Notes under the pieces: model-generated
What the model was told of the DNA's origin: nothing
What the model saw: only the letters and a program-made list of their open reading frames with translations
Databases searched by the model: none
Translations under genes and position numbers: made by a program
Shown here: positions 1 through 8,878 of the stretch, in pieces
Position numbering within the stretch: the stretch's first letter is position 1
Layout of the letters: every line of letters starts with the position of its first letter
NCBI GenBank assembly: GCA_001839685.1
Contig: MLAK01001236.1
Location: 9,458-26,457, forward strand
DNA: 17,000 bases
Direction of reading: 5' to 3'
Origin: Tritrichomonas foetus
Lineage: Eukaryota; Parabasalia; Tritrichomonadida; Tritrichomonadidae

Positions 1-3
1 ATA

Positions 4-31
4 TAGGGTGTCCGGAGGCGTGATGTCACTA
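4..31 (+). repeat. Left terminal inverted repeat of the mariner element
   Basis: This 28-bp end matches the reverse complement of 1266-1293 at 24 of 28 positions. The outer 12 bases and the inner 11-12 bases are identical. The four differences are adjacent, at 16-19 (AGGC here against TAAT in the right end), so the two ends differ in one internal block. TA at 2-3 is the presumed target duplication. Confidence 0.9.
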
Positions 32-206
32 CCCACATTAGAAGTGAAATCAATACATTATATTTATAAATAATAAACTATGCAATGTTAACATAAAAAT
101 TTTGAAAACAATTTTTTTTTCTCTTGACTGAAAATAGAGATAAAGAATCTTTTTCATAAAAAAAAAGAATAATTTATAAACGTACACGATGCACGTTTAT
201 TAAAAA

Positions 207-1217
207 ATGATTGATCAACATTCAATCATAACTTTTCTGCAGCTTGAAGGAAAAAGGGGCAAAGAAATATATGAAGAAATGAAGAGTGTCTTGAAAGAAA
301 AATGTTTGTCTCAAAGACAAATCTACCGAGTCATGGCAGAACTGAACAGAAGTCAAAACACACAGCCTGTGAAAAAAGAGAAAAAGTGCCAAAGTTATGA
401 TATTCTTGACTGGAAAATTTTAGATGTTTTAACCGAATTTCCACATTCATCGTGTCGATATATTGCTAATGTTTTAGGTGAACCAAAATCGACAATTTAT
501 GATCGTTTAACATCAAAATTAATGTATAAACATGTGCATCTTCGATGGGTGCCACATATTCTAACAGAAAATCAAAAGGCCAATAGAGTTTTATTGGCAA
601 AAAAACTTCTTAAAATTTTGAATGCAGAACAAAAAACTAATTTCACCTTTTTAATAACAGGAGATGAGTCTTGGTTTTATTCCAAGACTGATTTCAATAC
701 ACAATGGATTCCTGAAAACTCAGTAATCCCAACTATTCAAAATCCAGGGTTTCAGATCACTAAATTTATGGTGACTGTATTTTGGAACCCTCATGGGATA
801 ATTCATATTGATGTTTTGCCGCCAAATGAAAAGTTTAATGCTGCATATTATATTACAGCCATTATGTCAAAAATTGTTGAGTTTAAAAACTCGAATAATT
901 ATAAAAAATTATTTGTTCATTATGACAATGCAAAGCCTCATGTGGCAAAAATTGTCAAAAAATATATAAATGAAAACTCACTAGAATCAGTTCCACATCC
1001 GGCATATTCACCTGATTTGGCGCCTAGCGACTTTTTTTTATTTGGAACTATTAAAGAAAAAGTTAAAGGAATTGTTTTTGAATCACCAAGCCATTTGATT
1101 CAAACAATAGTCCAAATTTTCAATGAAATTCCATCGGAAACTTTGTTTTCAGTTTTTGCAGAATGGCAAAATAGACTGAAAAAAGTTATTGATGCCAATG
1201 GAGACTACATATTTTGA
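207..1217 (+). CDS. Mariner transposase, intact DD34D
   Basis: This 336-residue protein is the usual length for a mariner transposase. Residues 1-105 form the DNA-binding region, with two helix-turn-helix-like segments (about 5-45 and 65-105). The linker motif WVPHIL is at 114-119. The catalytic aspartates are D153 (in TGDESW), D240 (in HYDNAKPH) and D275 (in SPDLAPSD). The last two are separated by 34 residues, the mariner DD34D signature of the RNase H-like fold. The protein binds the terminal repeats and performs excision and TA-targeted insertion. No frameshift or stop is seen. The start is the ATG at 207, preceded by an A-rich leader. The gene lies entirely inside the element. Confidence 0.95.
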   Translation: MIDQHSIITFLQLEGKRGKEIYEEMKSVLKEKCLSQRQIYRVMAELNRSQNTQPVKKEKKCQSYDILDWKILDVLTEFPHSSCRYIANVLGEPKSTIYDRLTSKLMYKHVHLRWVPHILTENQKANRVLLAKKLLKILNAEQKTNFTFLITGDESWFYSKTDFNTQWIPENSVIPTIQNPGFQITKFMVTVFWNPHGIIHIDVLPPNEKFNAAYYITAIMSKIVEFKNSNNYKKLFVHYDNAKPHVAKIVKKYINENSLESVPHPAYSPDLAPSDFFLFGTIKEKVKGIVFESPSHLIQTIVQIFNEIPSETLFSVFAEWQNRLKKVIDANGDYIF

Positions 1218-1265
1218 AATACTTATCAATAAAAAATGACTTATTAGAAATGNCTTTATTATACT

Positions 1266-1293
1266 TAGTGACATCACATTACCGGACACCCTA
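1266..1293 (-). repeat. Right terminal inverted repeat of the mariner element
   Basis: This is the partner of the left repeat, 24 of 28 matching. TA at 1294-1295 is the second copy of the target duplication. Read on the minus strand, this repeat supplies the last codons and the TGA stop (1274-1276) of the interrupted host gene. Confidence 0.9.
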
Positions 1294-4200
1294 TATTTGA
1301 ACAGTTTTCTCCGTTTAATAATTTAACTTTATCCGCAACTGATAATGTTAAGGGATTGTTTTTTTGATTTGATGAATGATGTGAATCAATGACATTTTTA
1401 TGCGATTTGTTTGTAAAAGATGACTCATTTTTAACTTCCAATATTTGAATGATATCACTTTCTTCCAATGAAGTTAAAGTGGAATTTTGTTGACTATTTC
1501 CATTTAACAGTTTGATTTTTTCGGCAAAGGATAATCCATTCTCTTTTTTGTATGTTTTACTGGGAATTTCATCAGTTTCTTTTTGTTTTGTGATGGATAA
1601 TCTCTGAGGTATTTGTGATGGTGTGGTGAATCCTGAATGATAATCCAAAGCTGTACTTTTATTAGAATTTTCTTCTTTAAATAAATTTTCCTTTTGAACA
1701 GGGTTATCATTCAAAACTTTGATTTGATCTCCAAACAATGACTCATTGTGATCATTTGATGAAATATTATTTCTGTTTAATTCATCTGTAGCGAAAGAGT
1801 TTTTTACCATAATGGTATTAGCTGTTGAGATAGAGTCATCTGTTATGTCATTAGAATAATTTTGTTTTTCCTCAACTGAAGGTGAATTTATGTTATTACC
1901 ATTTAAAAGTCTAATTTTATCTGAAAAAGATAATTCTTCTTTCTCTTGAGGGAATTGTTTGGTATGATTATCATTGATAATTTGTTGGCTTGATGATAAT
2001 GATGAAGGCTTTTGATGAATATTAAATGGGATTATTGAGTCATTTTCACTTTCAAATTCTTCTTCTTCTTCTTCAAATTCATCTTCTTCTTCATATATAA
2101 CTTCTTCTTCACATAATACCTCTTCTTGATAAAAAGTTTTTTCTTCAATGGTCTCATTTGACTTTCCATTCAGCAACTTTATTTTTTCAGTAAAAGATAA
2201 TTGGTTATTATCTTTTGATGAAATTTTATTTTCATTCCCATTTATCAGAGAATCATCTTTAACCAAAGTATTATTGGTTATAACTGATATCAAATAATTT
2301 TTATTTCCATTTTCGATTTGTTGAATTTTTGTTGTTTCTTTTAAATAATGATCTACATTTGGAGAAATGTCTATTAATGAACTACCTTCTTTGATATTAG
2401 AATTAGTATTTCCATTTAAAAGTTTAATTTTCTCAGCAAATGACAATTCTTTATTATCCTTTGAAGATACAATAACATTGTAAATAGTTGATTTTGGTGA
2501 GTTTTGAGATACAAATTCATGATTGTTCTTATCCTCATTAGGAGTTATTACATTAATGTTGTTGGTTTGAGATAAATTTCCATGCTTATTGAGCAGATGG
2601 TCCTGAAAATTCGTATTTTCTTTTACTACTTTGTCTATGGATTCATTTTGGATTTTTGATGTTTGCATTATCTCGTTATCTTCTTTACAATTCAGGTCAT
2701 CCGAATAATTTTCGATTTTTGCATTGGAGCACTTATCAGTACTTCCATTCAAAAATTTAATTTTATCATTTAATGATAAATTTTGAGCTTCTTTGAAAGA
2801 TGTTTTCATATTTGACGAATTGTTATTTGATCGATTTGGAATTGGAAAGTCATTTTGAATGTTTACAATAGTATTTTTCCCAATGGGATCACTCCTTTGA
2901 TTTATCAACTGAGGTGGACTTTCTTTTTCATCAATCGATAATGTAATTGGGTGAGTTTCTCCATTTAGAGCTTTAATTTTATCAGCGAATGACATTTCAT
3001 TATTATTTTTCTGTGATTTACTTGATGATTGGATCTCCTTATCATTAGCTAAATTTGAAACAGGTTTTATTACCATGGATTCTGGTTTATTTTGAATAGG
3101 TTTTCTTTGTGTTGTATCTGGTTGGATATTTTTATGATTATTTCCATTTAAAGCTTTAATTTTCTCTGCAAAAGATTGATTATCTCTTGGTGATCGTTTG
3201 ATATTTGAGCCGCTTTTCACGTTCGTTTGGGATTGTTCTATATGTAAATCAATATTCTTAGCAACAAATATTTCATTAACTACATTCTCGTTACTGACAT
3301 CTGGTGAAACATTTTTGAGATCACCATTTAAAATTTTTATTTTATCTGCAAATGATAATTTATTTTTCTCCTTATGAGGTGAAACTGAATTGGAAACGGT
3401 ATTTTGGGATTTCATATTAGATGGAGATTCTTCTTTATCTTTATAATGCACCATAGAAGCTTTATCATTCTCCAAATCTTGGGTTTTCGATGACAGTATT
3501 GTTTCTCCAACTGAAGTGGAATGTGAATGATTATTACCATTCAAAATTCTAATTTTGTCTGCAAATGATAGTCCTTTATTATTCTCTGATAATCTTACGG
3601 TAGTTAGTTCAGTACGATTGGATTGATATGAAGGATTTGAATCCTTTTTGAGGATTGGTGTTTGTATCGAATCTTTGTTTTTCTCGGTTTCAATAGGGTT
3701 TCCTATCTCTGCAAGTTTTGTGATATTGATACTATTCTTTATGTGTGGTTTAGTGCAGTTGTTGTTGATATTTTTATCTTTGCAAGTAGATAAAGACTCT
3801 TCTTTATGATTTGATGTGCTTTGGAACTCATCACCAGTGCTTATTGACTCCTTTTGAGATAAAGGTTCTTCTCTTATGATGTTAACAGGAATTATATTAG
3901 TATTATTATTACCATTCAATAATTTAATTTTGTCGGCAAATGATAATTCAATGTTAACTCTTGGAGATTTTTGAATATTTTTACTTCTTATATTTGAATT
4001 ATTAGTAGGAGATTTTTCTTTCTTTATCGTTGATGCTTTTTCGGAATCATTAGTTAAGATTTTCTTTTGTGACTTATTTTCTTTATCTCCAGTTGGTATT
4101 ATATTTTGGTAATCCTTATCCTTTGGAGGGTTAATTTCATTTATCAATGGCAATTTTTGGTTTATATATTGAGGTGTAATGAAACTATCATTGTGTATTT

Positions 4201-6631
4201 CTGCTTGTATCGTTTTTGATGATTCTTCCTCAATATTTATTGTTTTATTGGAATTTTTATCATCTTTAAATAAATTATTTTGTGATGAACTTTCACTTTT
4301 GATTGCAGTAACGGTAGAGTTTTTGGGAATTACATTATTACCATTTAATGATTGAATTTTTTCTTGAAATGACAATTCTTTAGAATCTATGGGTATTTGA
4401 GTTATATTTTGATTTTGATCATTCTTTTGATTTGATGGCAATAATAATGATGAATTTTGTGGAATATTGATAGTGACAATTAAGCTATTATCAATATCTA
4501 CTGTTTTCTTTTCAGATGAAGTTTCATCTTCAATTGCATCATGTGTATTGTTCGGATTATTTCCATTAAGCAACTTTATTTTCTCAGCAAAAGATAATTG
4601 ATTATTACCTTTTGATGATGTTTTTCTCCTATTTTCATTTTCAATTTGCTTTTCTGGAACATATGATTCTTTTTGAGTTTTTGATGCTTGTGATAAATAT
4701 TTATTTTCGTTTTTATGTATTTTTTCTGTCGAGTTGGTTTCTTTAATATTTGAATTGGTATTTACATGATTCTTTCCATTCAAAAGCTTAATTTTTTCTG
4801 CAAACGATAATTCATTTTGACCTTTGGTGGATATTGTTGACTGAGTTTCATTTCTCAAGTTATCATTTTTGTCAGAAAATTCACTTTTCAGAGGTAGGGA
4901 ATTAATACTCTTCTCATTTATTGAATGGGTGATAGTGTTAGAATTCGATAAGATAATTTGTTCAGGTGTAAATATATCTTTCTGGATTATTTGCGATTGA
5001 TCTTGATATTCCACTTTTTCATCATGTTCATTTTTAGAAGTTGGCTTTCTAAATTCTGGACCATCATTTTCATGTTTTTTATTTAATGTGTTATCACTAA
5101 TGTTATTTTTAATAGATTCTCTACTGTTGTTTCCATTCAAAGTCTTGATTTTTTCCGAAAATGACAACGCAGAATTATCTTTTGACATTTTCTCAGCGCA
5201 ACTGCTTCTATTCAATTTCAATGTAGTTGATAGTTCTTTTTGAGTCCTGCAGCCATCCATTCCATCCTCTGAATTATTCAAACACTTTTCTATTTTTCTA
5301 TTAGAGTTGTCAAGTTTTCTTAATGGAATGTCATTTTGATTGTTATTACCATTCAACATTTTGATTTTATCAGCAAAAGACAATTTTTGGTTATCTCGTG
5401 GAGACTTTATCGTTACATTCACATTTGAACTAGATTCAGAGTTCGAAGATGTATCTTTTTTAAGAATATTTGCGTTGTTTGATTTGTTATCATTATTTTT
5501 TATTACTTTGTTATTATTATTTGATCGATGTAAAATTGGATTGTTATTTGTGGATGGAGTATGTTGTGGATGTCGTGGCGATATTTGAGTATTATTGACA
5601 CAAAATTTCGTTTGATGTGTTGAAGGAGAACTGGTATTACTAACTGATGTTATGGTCAAATTCTTATTAGAATATACATTTTTAATTTGAGTTGACTTTT
5701 CAGGTTTTACCACGGCAATAGGCTTTCTCTCATGATGGTGATTTGAGGCAATGTTTTTATCTGCATTTGTGATTTCTCGAGAATCTCTTGGTGACTTTAC
5801 CATATTATAAATATTTTTATGTGATCTCTCTTTTGATGATGACTCTGTTTTATCAATTGTTGTTTTATATGAATCATTGGAAATATTAAAATCGGTTTTA
5901 ATTTTATGAGAATTTGTTTTGTTTGTATGTGAATCTGATTTCTTTGTAGGCAATAATCGAGGTTTTTGTTTCTCATTATATATTTCTCTCATTTTATCGG
6001 TAGAAAGCAATGCTTTTTGAGTTCTTGATGTTGAAGATGAAGGTTTGTTTCTTTGTGATGATTGATTGATCGAAGGTACTTTCTTTAGTATGGCTGATGC
6101 ATTTGATATGGAATTGGATGGAGAATAGATTTCAGTATCATTTAGACTACTTGGGCTATCAAAAGTCATTGATGTTAATCTTGTCAGAGGTTTCTCAATT
6201 GGTGGTTTAAATAATGATCCTTTTTGATTCCAAGATTTCTGATTTTCATCATTATCAGTTTCCACTTCAAATTCTACATCTTCATTTTTAAATGAATCAC
6301 AAGATGAAGAAGAAGAAATTGATGAATTCTGTTGAATCCGTGGAGCTGGTTTTTGTAACATACTCTGATTTACAAAACTGTTCGATTGATGCTTTTTTAT
6401 CAAAGATATATCTCTACCTTCAAGAAAAATGGAATTAACTCTTTTATTACCTAATTTCTTTGAAGAATTAACATTAAAGCTGAAATCATCAATTAAAGAG
6501 ACATATTCATGATGTTCGTTATTTCCATTATTATCAAATCTTGATCCATAATTTCTATTTATTGGAGGAAGATAATTAGCCTGATTTTCACATTCGTTTC
6601 GAAGAATTTTTTCAATTCTTCTTTGCGACAT
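1274..6631 (-). CDS. Giant low-complexity protein with 17 LSFADKIKxLNGNN motifs, C-terminus truncated by mariner
   Basis: I do not recognise the family. From the ATG at 6629-6631 the frame encodes 1785 residues rich in Asn, Ser, Lys, Glu and Ile, with no obvious globular domain, signal peptide or membrane segment, so it is probably disordered. A frame extending to 6688 begins with TTG, so the ATG is preferred. Seventeen copies of a motif near LSF(A/S)(E/D)KIKxLNGNN lie between 5387 and 1308, usually 60-75 residues apart. Several are preceded by SPRDN or SSKDN. An acidic Glu-rich stretch lies at about 2110-2040. The last seven residues and the TGA stop are encoded by the mariner terminal repeat, so the native C-terminus is lost. 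The motif suggests a multivalent scaffold, but the partner is unknown. Confidence 0.85.
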   Translation of the reverse strand: MSQRRIEKILRNECENQANYLPPINRNYGSRFDNNGNNEHHEYVSLIDDFSFNVNSSKKLGNKRVNSIFLEGRDISLIKKHQSNSFVNQSMLQKPAPRIQQNSSISSSSSCDSFKNEDVEFEVETDNDENQKSWNQKGSLFKPPIEKPLTRLTSMTFDSPSSLNDTEIYSPSNSISNASAILKKVPSINQSSQRNKPSSSTSRTQKALLSTDKMREIYNEKQKPRLLPTKKSDSHTNKTNSHKIKTDFNISNDSYKTTIDKTESSSKERSHKNIYNMVKSPRDSREITNADKNIASNHHHERKPIAVVKPEKSTQIKNVYSNKNLTITSVSNTSSPSTHQTKFCVNNTQISPRHPQHTPSTNNNPILHRSNNNNKVIKNNDNKSNNANILKKDTSSNSESSSNVNVTIKSPRDNQKLSFADKIKMLNGNNNQNDIPLRKLDNSNRKIEKCLNNSEDGMDGCRTQKELSTTLKLNRSSCAEKMSKDNSALSFSEKIKTLNGNNSRESIKNNISDNTLNKKHENDGPEFRKPTSKNEHDEKVEYQDQSQIIQKDIFTPEQIILSNSNTITHSINEKSINSLPLKSEFSDKNDNLRNETQSTISTKGQNELSFAEKIKLLNGKNHVNTNSNIKETNSTEKIHKNENKYLSQASKTQKESYVPEKQIENENRRKTSSKGNNQLSFAEKIKLLNGNNPNNTHDAIEDETSSEKKTVDIDNSLIVTINIPQNSSLLLPSNQKNDQNQNITQIPIDSKELSFQEKIQSLNGNNVIPKNSTVTAIKSESSSQNNLFKDDKNSNKTINIEEESSKTIQAEIHNDSFITPQYINQKLPLINEINPPKDKDYQNIIPTGDKENKSQKKILTNDSEKASTIKKEKSPTNNSNIRSKNIQKSPRVNIELSFADKIKLLNGNNNTNIIPVNIIREEPLSQKESISTGDEFQSTSNHKEESLSTCKDKNINNNCTKPHIKNSINITKLAEIGNPIETEKNKDSIQTPILKKDSNPSYQSNRTELTTVRLSENNKGLSFADKIRILNGNNHSHSTSVGETILSSKTQDLENDKASMVHYKDKEESPSNMKSQNTVSNSVSPHKEKNKLSFADKIKILNGDLKNVSPDVSNENVVNEIFVAKNIDLHIEQSQTNVKSGSNIKRSPRDNQSFAEKIKALNGNNHKNIQPDTTQRKPIQNKPESMVIKPVSNLANDKEIQSSSKSQKNNNEMSFADKIKALNGETHPITLSIDEKESPPQLINQRSDPIGKNTIVNIQNDFPIPNRSNNNSSNMKTSFKEAQNLSLNDKIKFLNGSTDKCSNAKIENYSDDLNCKEDNEIMQTSKIQNESIDKVVKENTNFQDHLLNKHGNLSQTNNINVITPNEDKNNHEFVSQNSPKSTIYNVIVSSKDNKELSFAEKIKLLNGNTNSNIKEGSSLIDISPNVDHYLKETTKIQQIENGNKNYLISVITNNTLVKDDSLINGNENKISSKDNNQLSFTEKIKLLNGKSNETIEEKTFYQEEVLCEEEVIYEEEDEFEEEEEEFESENDSIIPFNIHQKPSSLSSSQQIINDNHTKQFPQEKEELSFSDKIRLLNGNNINSPSVEEKQNYSNDITDDSISTANTIMVKNSFATDELNRNNISSNDHNESLFGDQIKVLNDNPVQKENLFKEENSNKSTALDYHSGFTTPSQIPQRLSITKQKETDEIPSKTYKKENGLSFAEKIKLLNGNSQQNSTLTSLEESDIIQILEVKNESSFTNKSHKNVIDSHHSSNQKNNPLTLSVADKVKLLNGENCSNIGCPVM
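1308..5387 (-). repeat. Protein-level repeat array: 17 copies of a capped amphipathic helix motif
   Basis: On the plus strand the copies lie near 5345, 5130, 4775, 4562, 4340, 3910, 3536, 3323, 3142, 2960, 2744, 2411, 2166, 1899, 1706, 1499 and 1310. The core is S-F-x-(D/E)-K-I-(K/R)-x-L-N-G. The most divergent copies are ESLFGDQIKVLNDNP (near 1706) and NLSLNDKIKFLNGST (near 2744). Copies use different synonymous codons for the same residues, for example CTT TTG, TTG CTT and TTA TTG for the Leu-Leu pair. The linkers between copies share little apart from composition. Confidence 0.85.
2040..2125 (-). other. Glutamate-rich acidic tract within the giant protein
   Basis: The plus strand shows runs of TTC and TTCTTC triplets. 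In the coding strand these are GAA/GAG codons giving a block of Glu with a few Asp, Phe, Val and Tyr between motif copies 14 and 13. It is a low-complexity, strongly acidic segment and a likely site of repeat-length variation. Confidence 0.7.
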
Positions 6632-7882
6632 CACACTAACATATTCCGTTTTGATTAATAAATTTCTGAATCCAAAAATTCCATTCAAAACATCAAAAAA
6701 TATTTGAGTATTTTTTTCGCATCAAATGACAATAGTCTGTTGACTTCACAAATGATCAACTGTTGACTTTATGTTTAGGATGTCACTTTTTGAATAATTT
6801 GTATAATTTATAACAATATTTTACAACCTTGTTCAAAAAGTGGATTTTGTTATCGATTAAATAACCAAAATCATCAATAATCTGCTTTTTTCCGCTTTTA
6901 TTGATATATACACCATACAAACGAAAAGTAAATACGATTAGAAAGAGTTTTTAATTTGGAATTATCTTGAAATGAATCAGAGTTTCTCATCGCATGTATG
7001 ATAAATTATTTTTCGTGGAAAAGATGATTTTTTCTTAAGAAATGTTTCTATGTGAGCGAACTTTTTCTAAAATTTTCAAAGGTGTCTCAATTTATCCATC
7101 GTGCGACAAGAAACTCTGATTCAAATAAAGATATTTCCAAATTAGTCATGGCTGATTATGGTTAGATAGTAATAGGTATATAGAGTGAGATTACTCGATG
7201 GAAAGAACAAAGATTTTCGTTGAGTTTAAGCGATCCATTCCATGAATATTCAAAGTATTCAAATAACGGAGAACAGATTTTTCAATAAACATTGGAATTT
7301 TTTAATTAATTAATGTCTCAAAATATAATGATAGAATTTGAATGGTGTGTATATAATTAGTATTGAATTATTTAAAATTGATAAGAGATAAAATATTCGA
7401 TAAGTCAATATATGGATATTTTAGAAGAATTACCACTTATGAATAAATGTGTTACATAAAATTCTATGGTTTTAGATGAATTGATTTCCCAGCGTTTAAT
7501 GAATTGAATATAATTCTCACTTTTTAAGAGCAATTCGTTAATGCATAGAATTATATCCCGAAAAAGTTGCAGATAAAAGTCAATTAGCCTGTCAAGTTAT
7601 TTTTTGAGAAAACAATTGAGAATTCAAATCTCATGATTCTTCTTCTTTGCTTATTGAGATTAGATAATGATGAACGACGAAAAAGGAACAAAGTTGAAAA
7701 ATTCACTCATAAGCAATTTCAATGAGCTACATTGAATCTTTCTGAAATAATTCATGGATATAGTTTTCAATTCAAACAATTTACTTCTCTTTTCAATGTA
7801 AAGAAAAAACTTTGAGAGTCAAAAATAATGGAATTTGTAAGACAAAATTTTAACATCATTTTTTTATTAATTAGTCTGAAAA
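6632..7882. promoter_or_regulatory. Divergent intergenic region upstream of the giant protein and the inositol phosphate kinase
   Basis: This 1.25-kb AT-rich stretch separates two divergent genes, so it must hold both promoters. I see no reading frame with recognisable protein similarity, no RNA gene and no transposon end. A pair of TGTTGACTT sequences near 6738 and 6760 lies upstream of the minus-strand gene. Their function is unknown. Confidence 0.5.
7856..7865 (+). promoter_or_regulatory. Possible initiator element (Inr) of the inositol phosphate kinase gene
   Basis: TCATTTTTTT places the A of TCA at 7858, 25 nt before the ATG at 7883. The T. vaginalis initiator has the core TCA-pyrimidine-(T/A) close to the start codon, which this matches. 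The motif is short and common in AT-rich DNA, so the call rests mainly on position. Confidence 0.35.
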
Positions 7883-8878
7883 ATGCTAGCTGAGACTATT
7901 GTTAAAGAAGCTGCGCTCAAAGATCCTATACAGACAGAGCAATACGTTCAGTACACGCTTCACCGAGATAAACGGGCGGGAACAAATCTTCGTGACAAGG
8001 TGTTTGGACATCCGAATTCCATTATATCTTTTCGCGAAGGCTTGCTTGCCAAGAAACTTGGGGAAGGTGAGCTGAAGTTTTACTCTTTCTACAGAAAGCA
8101 GTTGAACCAGGTTCTTCCACAGGAGCTTATTCCAGAGGTATTAGGTGTCTGTTATATCACTGAGGATGCCAAAGGCCAAACTTCATTCGACTTCACTCCA
8201 TCGCTTAAGATCAAAGATAAAACTCGACCACCGATGCTCTTACAGAAAGATATTGCTGCCGGTTATGTCAAGCCAGCAATATTAGATTTGAAGATCGGCA
8301 TTCGCACGTGGATGTTCGGCGATTCGAAGGAGGTCGCCAAGCGGAGATCAAAGAAGATGATGGAAGGTACTTGTTCAGTAACGAACTTCCGCGTAAGAGC
8401 TGCAATGTGGTATTCAAAAAATGAAAAATACCTGAAATATGAAAACATGAATAGTCGTAATGATAACCTTAATGCTAATGTTGCTAATGATATAAATAAC
8501 TTAAGTGAGGGACTTTCGATTGTTACTCGAAATTTCGGAAACAAATGTACAATGGACGAACTTATAAACTTTTTCAAGGACTTTATGAAGTATAAAACTA
8601 CAATTTCCGCATTCATCAAAAAGCTGGACATGCTCAGAGAAGCTTTAATTAAGCTCAGGAATAATTTCGGTGTGAGACTTTATTCTTCTTCTATTTTGAT
8701 CGTCTATGATGAGGCTAATCCCGAAAAACTTGACCTGAGGGTCTTGGATTTTGAGAAAAGTTATCTGGACGTGGAAAAAGTGGCTGAGCAATTTAATGAA
8801 TCTCTTGAAGAGTGTGAAGACGGAATTATAGATGCGGTTACAAATCTCATGAAAATATTAGAAACAATTTCCTTGTAA
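7883..8878 (+). CDS. Inositol polyphosphate kinase (IPK/IPMK/IP6K superfamily)
   Basis: This 331-residue protein carries the superfamily signature PxxxDxKxG as PAILDLKIG at 131-139, where D135 and K137 form the inositol phosphate and catalytic site. The N-lobe (about 38-95) resembles the family in GHPNSIISF and LIPEVLGV. A serine-rich SSSIL segment (268-272) and VLDF (287-290, with D289 the expected metal-binding Asp) match the family's SSLL and IDF motifs. These cytosolic or nuclear enzymes phosphorylate IP3 to IP6 using ATP. Whether this one is a multikinase or an IP6 kinase cannot be told from sequence. An insert rich in Asn (about 188-210) separates catalytic segments. The start is the first ATG in frame. 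The gene stands alone on its strand, with an AT-rich spacer before the kinase gene. Confidence 0.9.
   Translation: MLAETIVKEAALKDPIQTEQYVQYTLHRDKRAGTNLRDKVFGHPNSIISFREGLLAKKLGEGELKFYSFYRKQLNQVLPQELIPEVLGVCYITEDAKGQTSFDFTPSLKIKDKTRPPMLLQKDIAAGYVKPAILDLKIGIRTWMFGDSKEVAKRRSKKMMEGTCSVTNFRVRAAMWYSKNEKYLKYENMNSRNDNLNANVANDINNLSEGLSIVTRNFGNKCTMDELINFFKDFMKYKTTISAFIKKLDMLREALIKLRNNFGVRLYSSSILIVYDEANPEKLDLRVLDFEKSYLDVEKVAEQFNESLEECEDGIIDAVTNLMKILETISL

Larger units (their letters stand above)
4..1293 (+). mobile_element. Complete Tc1/mariner-type DNA transposon (mariner, DD34D)
   Basis: The element is about 1290 bp and carries one transposase gene between terminal inverted repeats. Both ends read TAGGGTGTCCGG inward and share TGATGTCACTA further in. 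TA dinucleotides flank it at 2-3 and 1294-1295, the target-site duplication expected of mariner elements. Trichomonads are known to carry mariner elements (Tvmar1 in T. vaginalis), which fits the size and organisation here. It moves by cut-and-paste as DNA. The intact reading frame and well-matched ends suggest recent arrival or possible activity. One ambiguous base (N at 1253) lies near the 3' end. The 3' end lies inside the coding sequence of the large minus-strand repeat protein gene. Confidence 0.93.

Noticed and set aside
1504..1710. Open frame of 68 codons on the minus strand inside the giant gene
   Set aside because: It is a shadow frame of the repeat protein, with no motif or composition of its own.
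6632..6688. N-terminal extension of the giant protein to 6688
   Set aside because: The extended frame begins with TTG. The first ATG is at 6629-6631, and nothing supports non-ATG initiation.
8263..8631. Antisense open frame across the inositol phosphate kinase
   Set aside because: It is the complement of a well-supported enzyme gene and encodes nothing recognisable.
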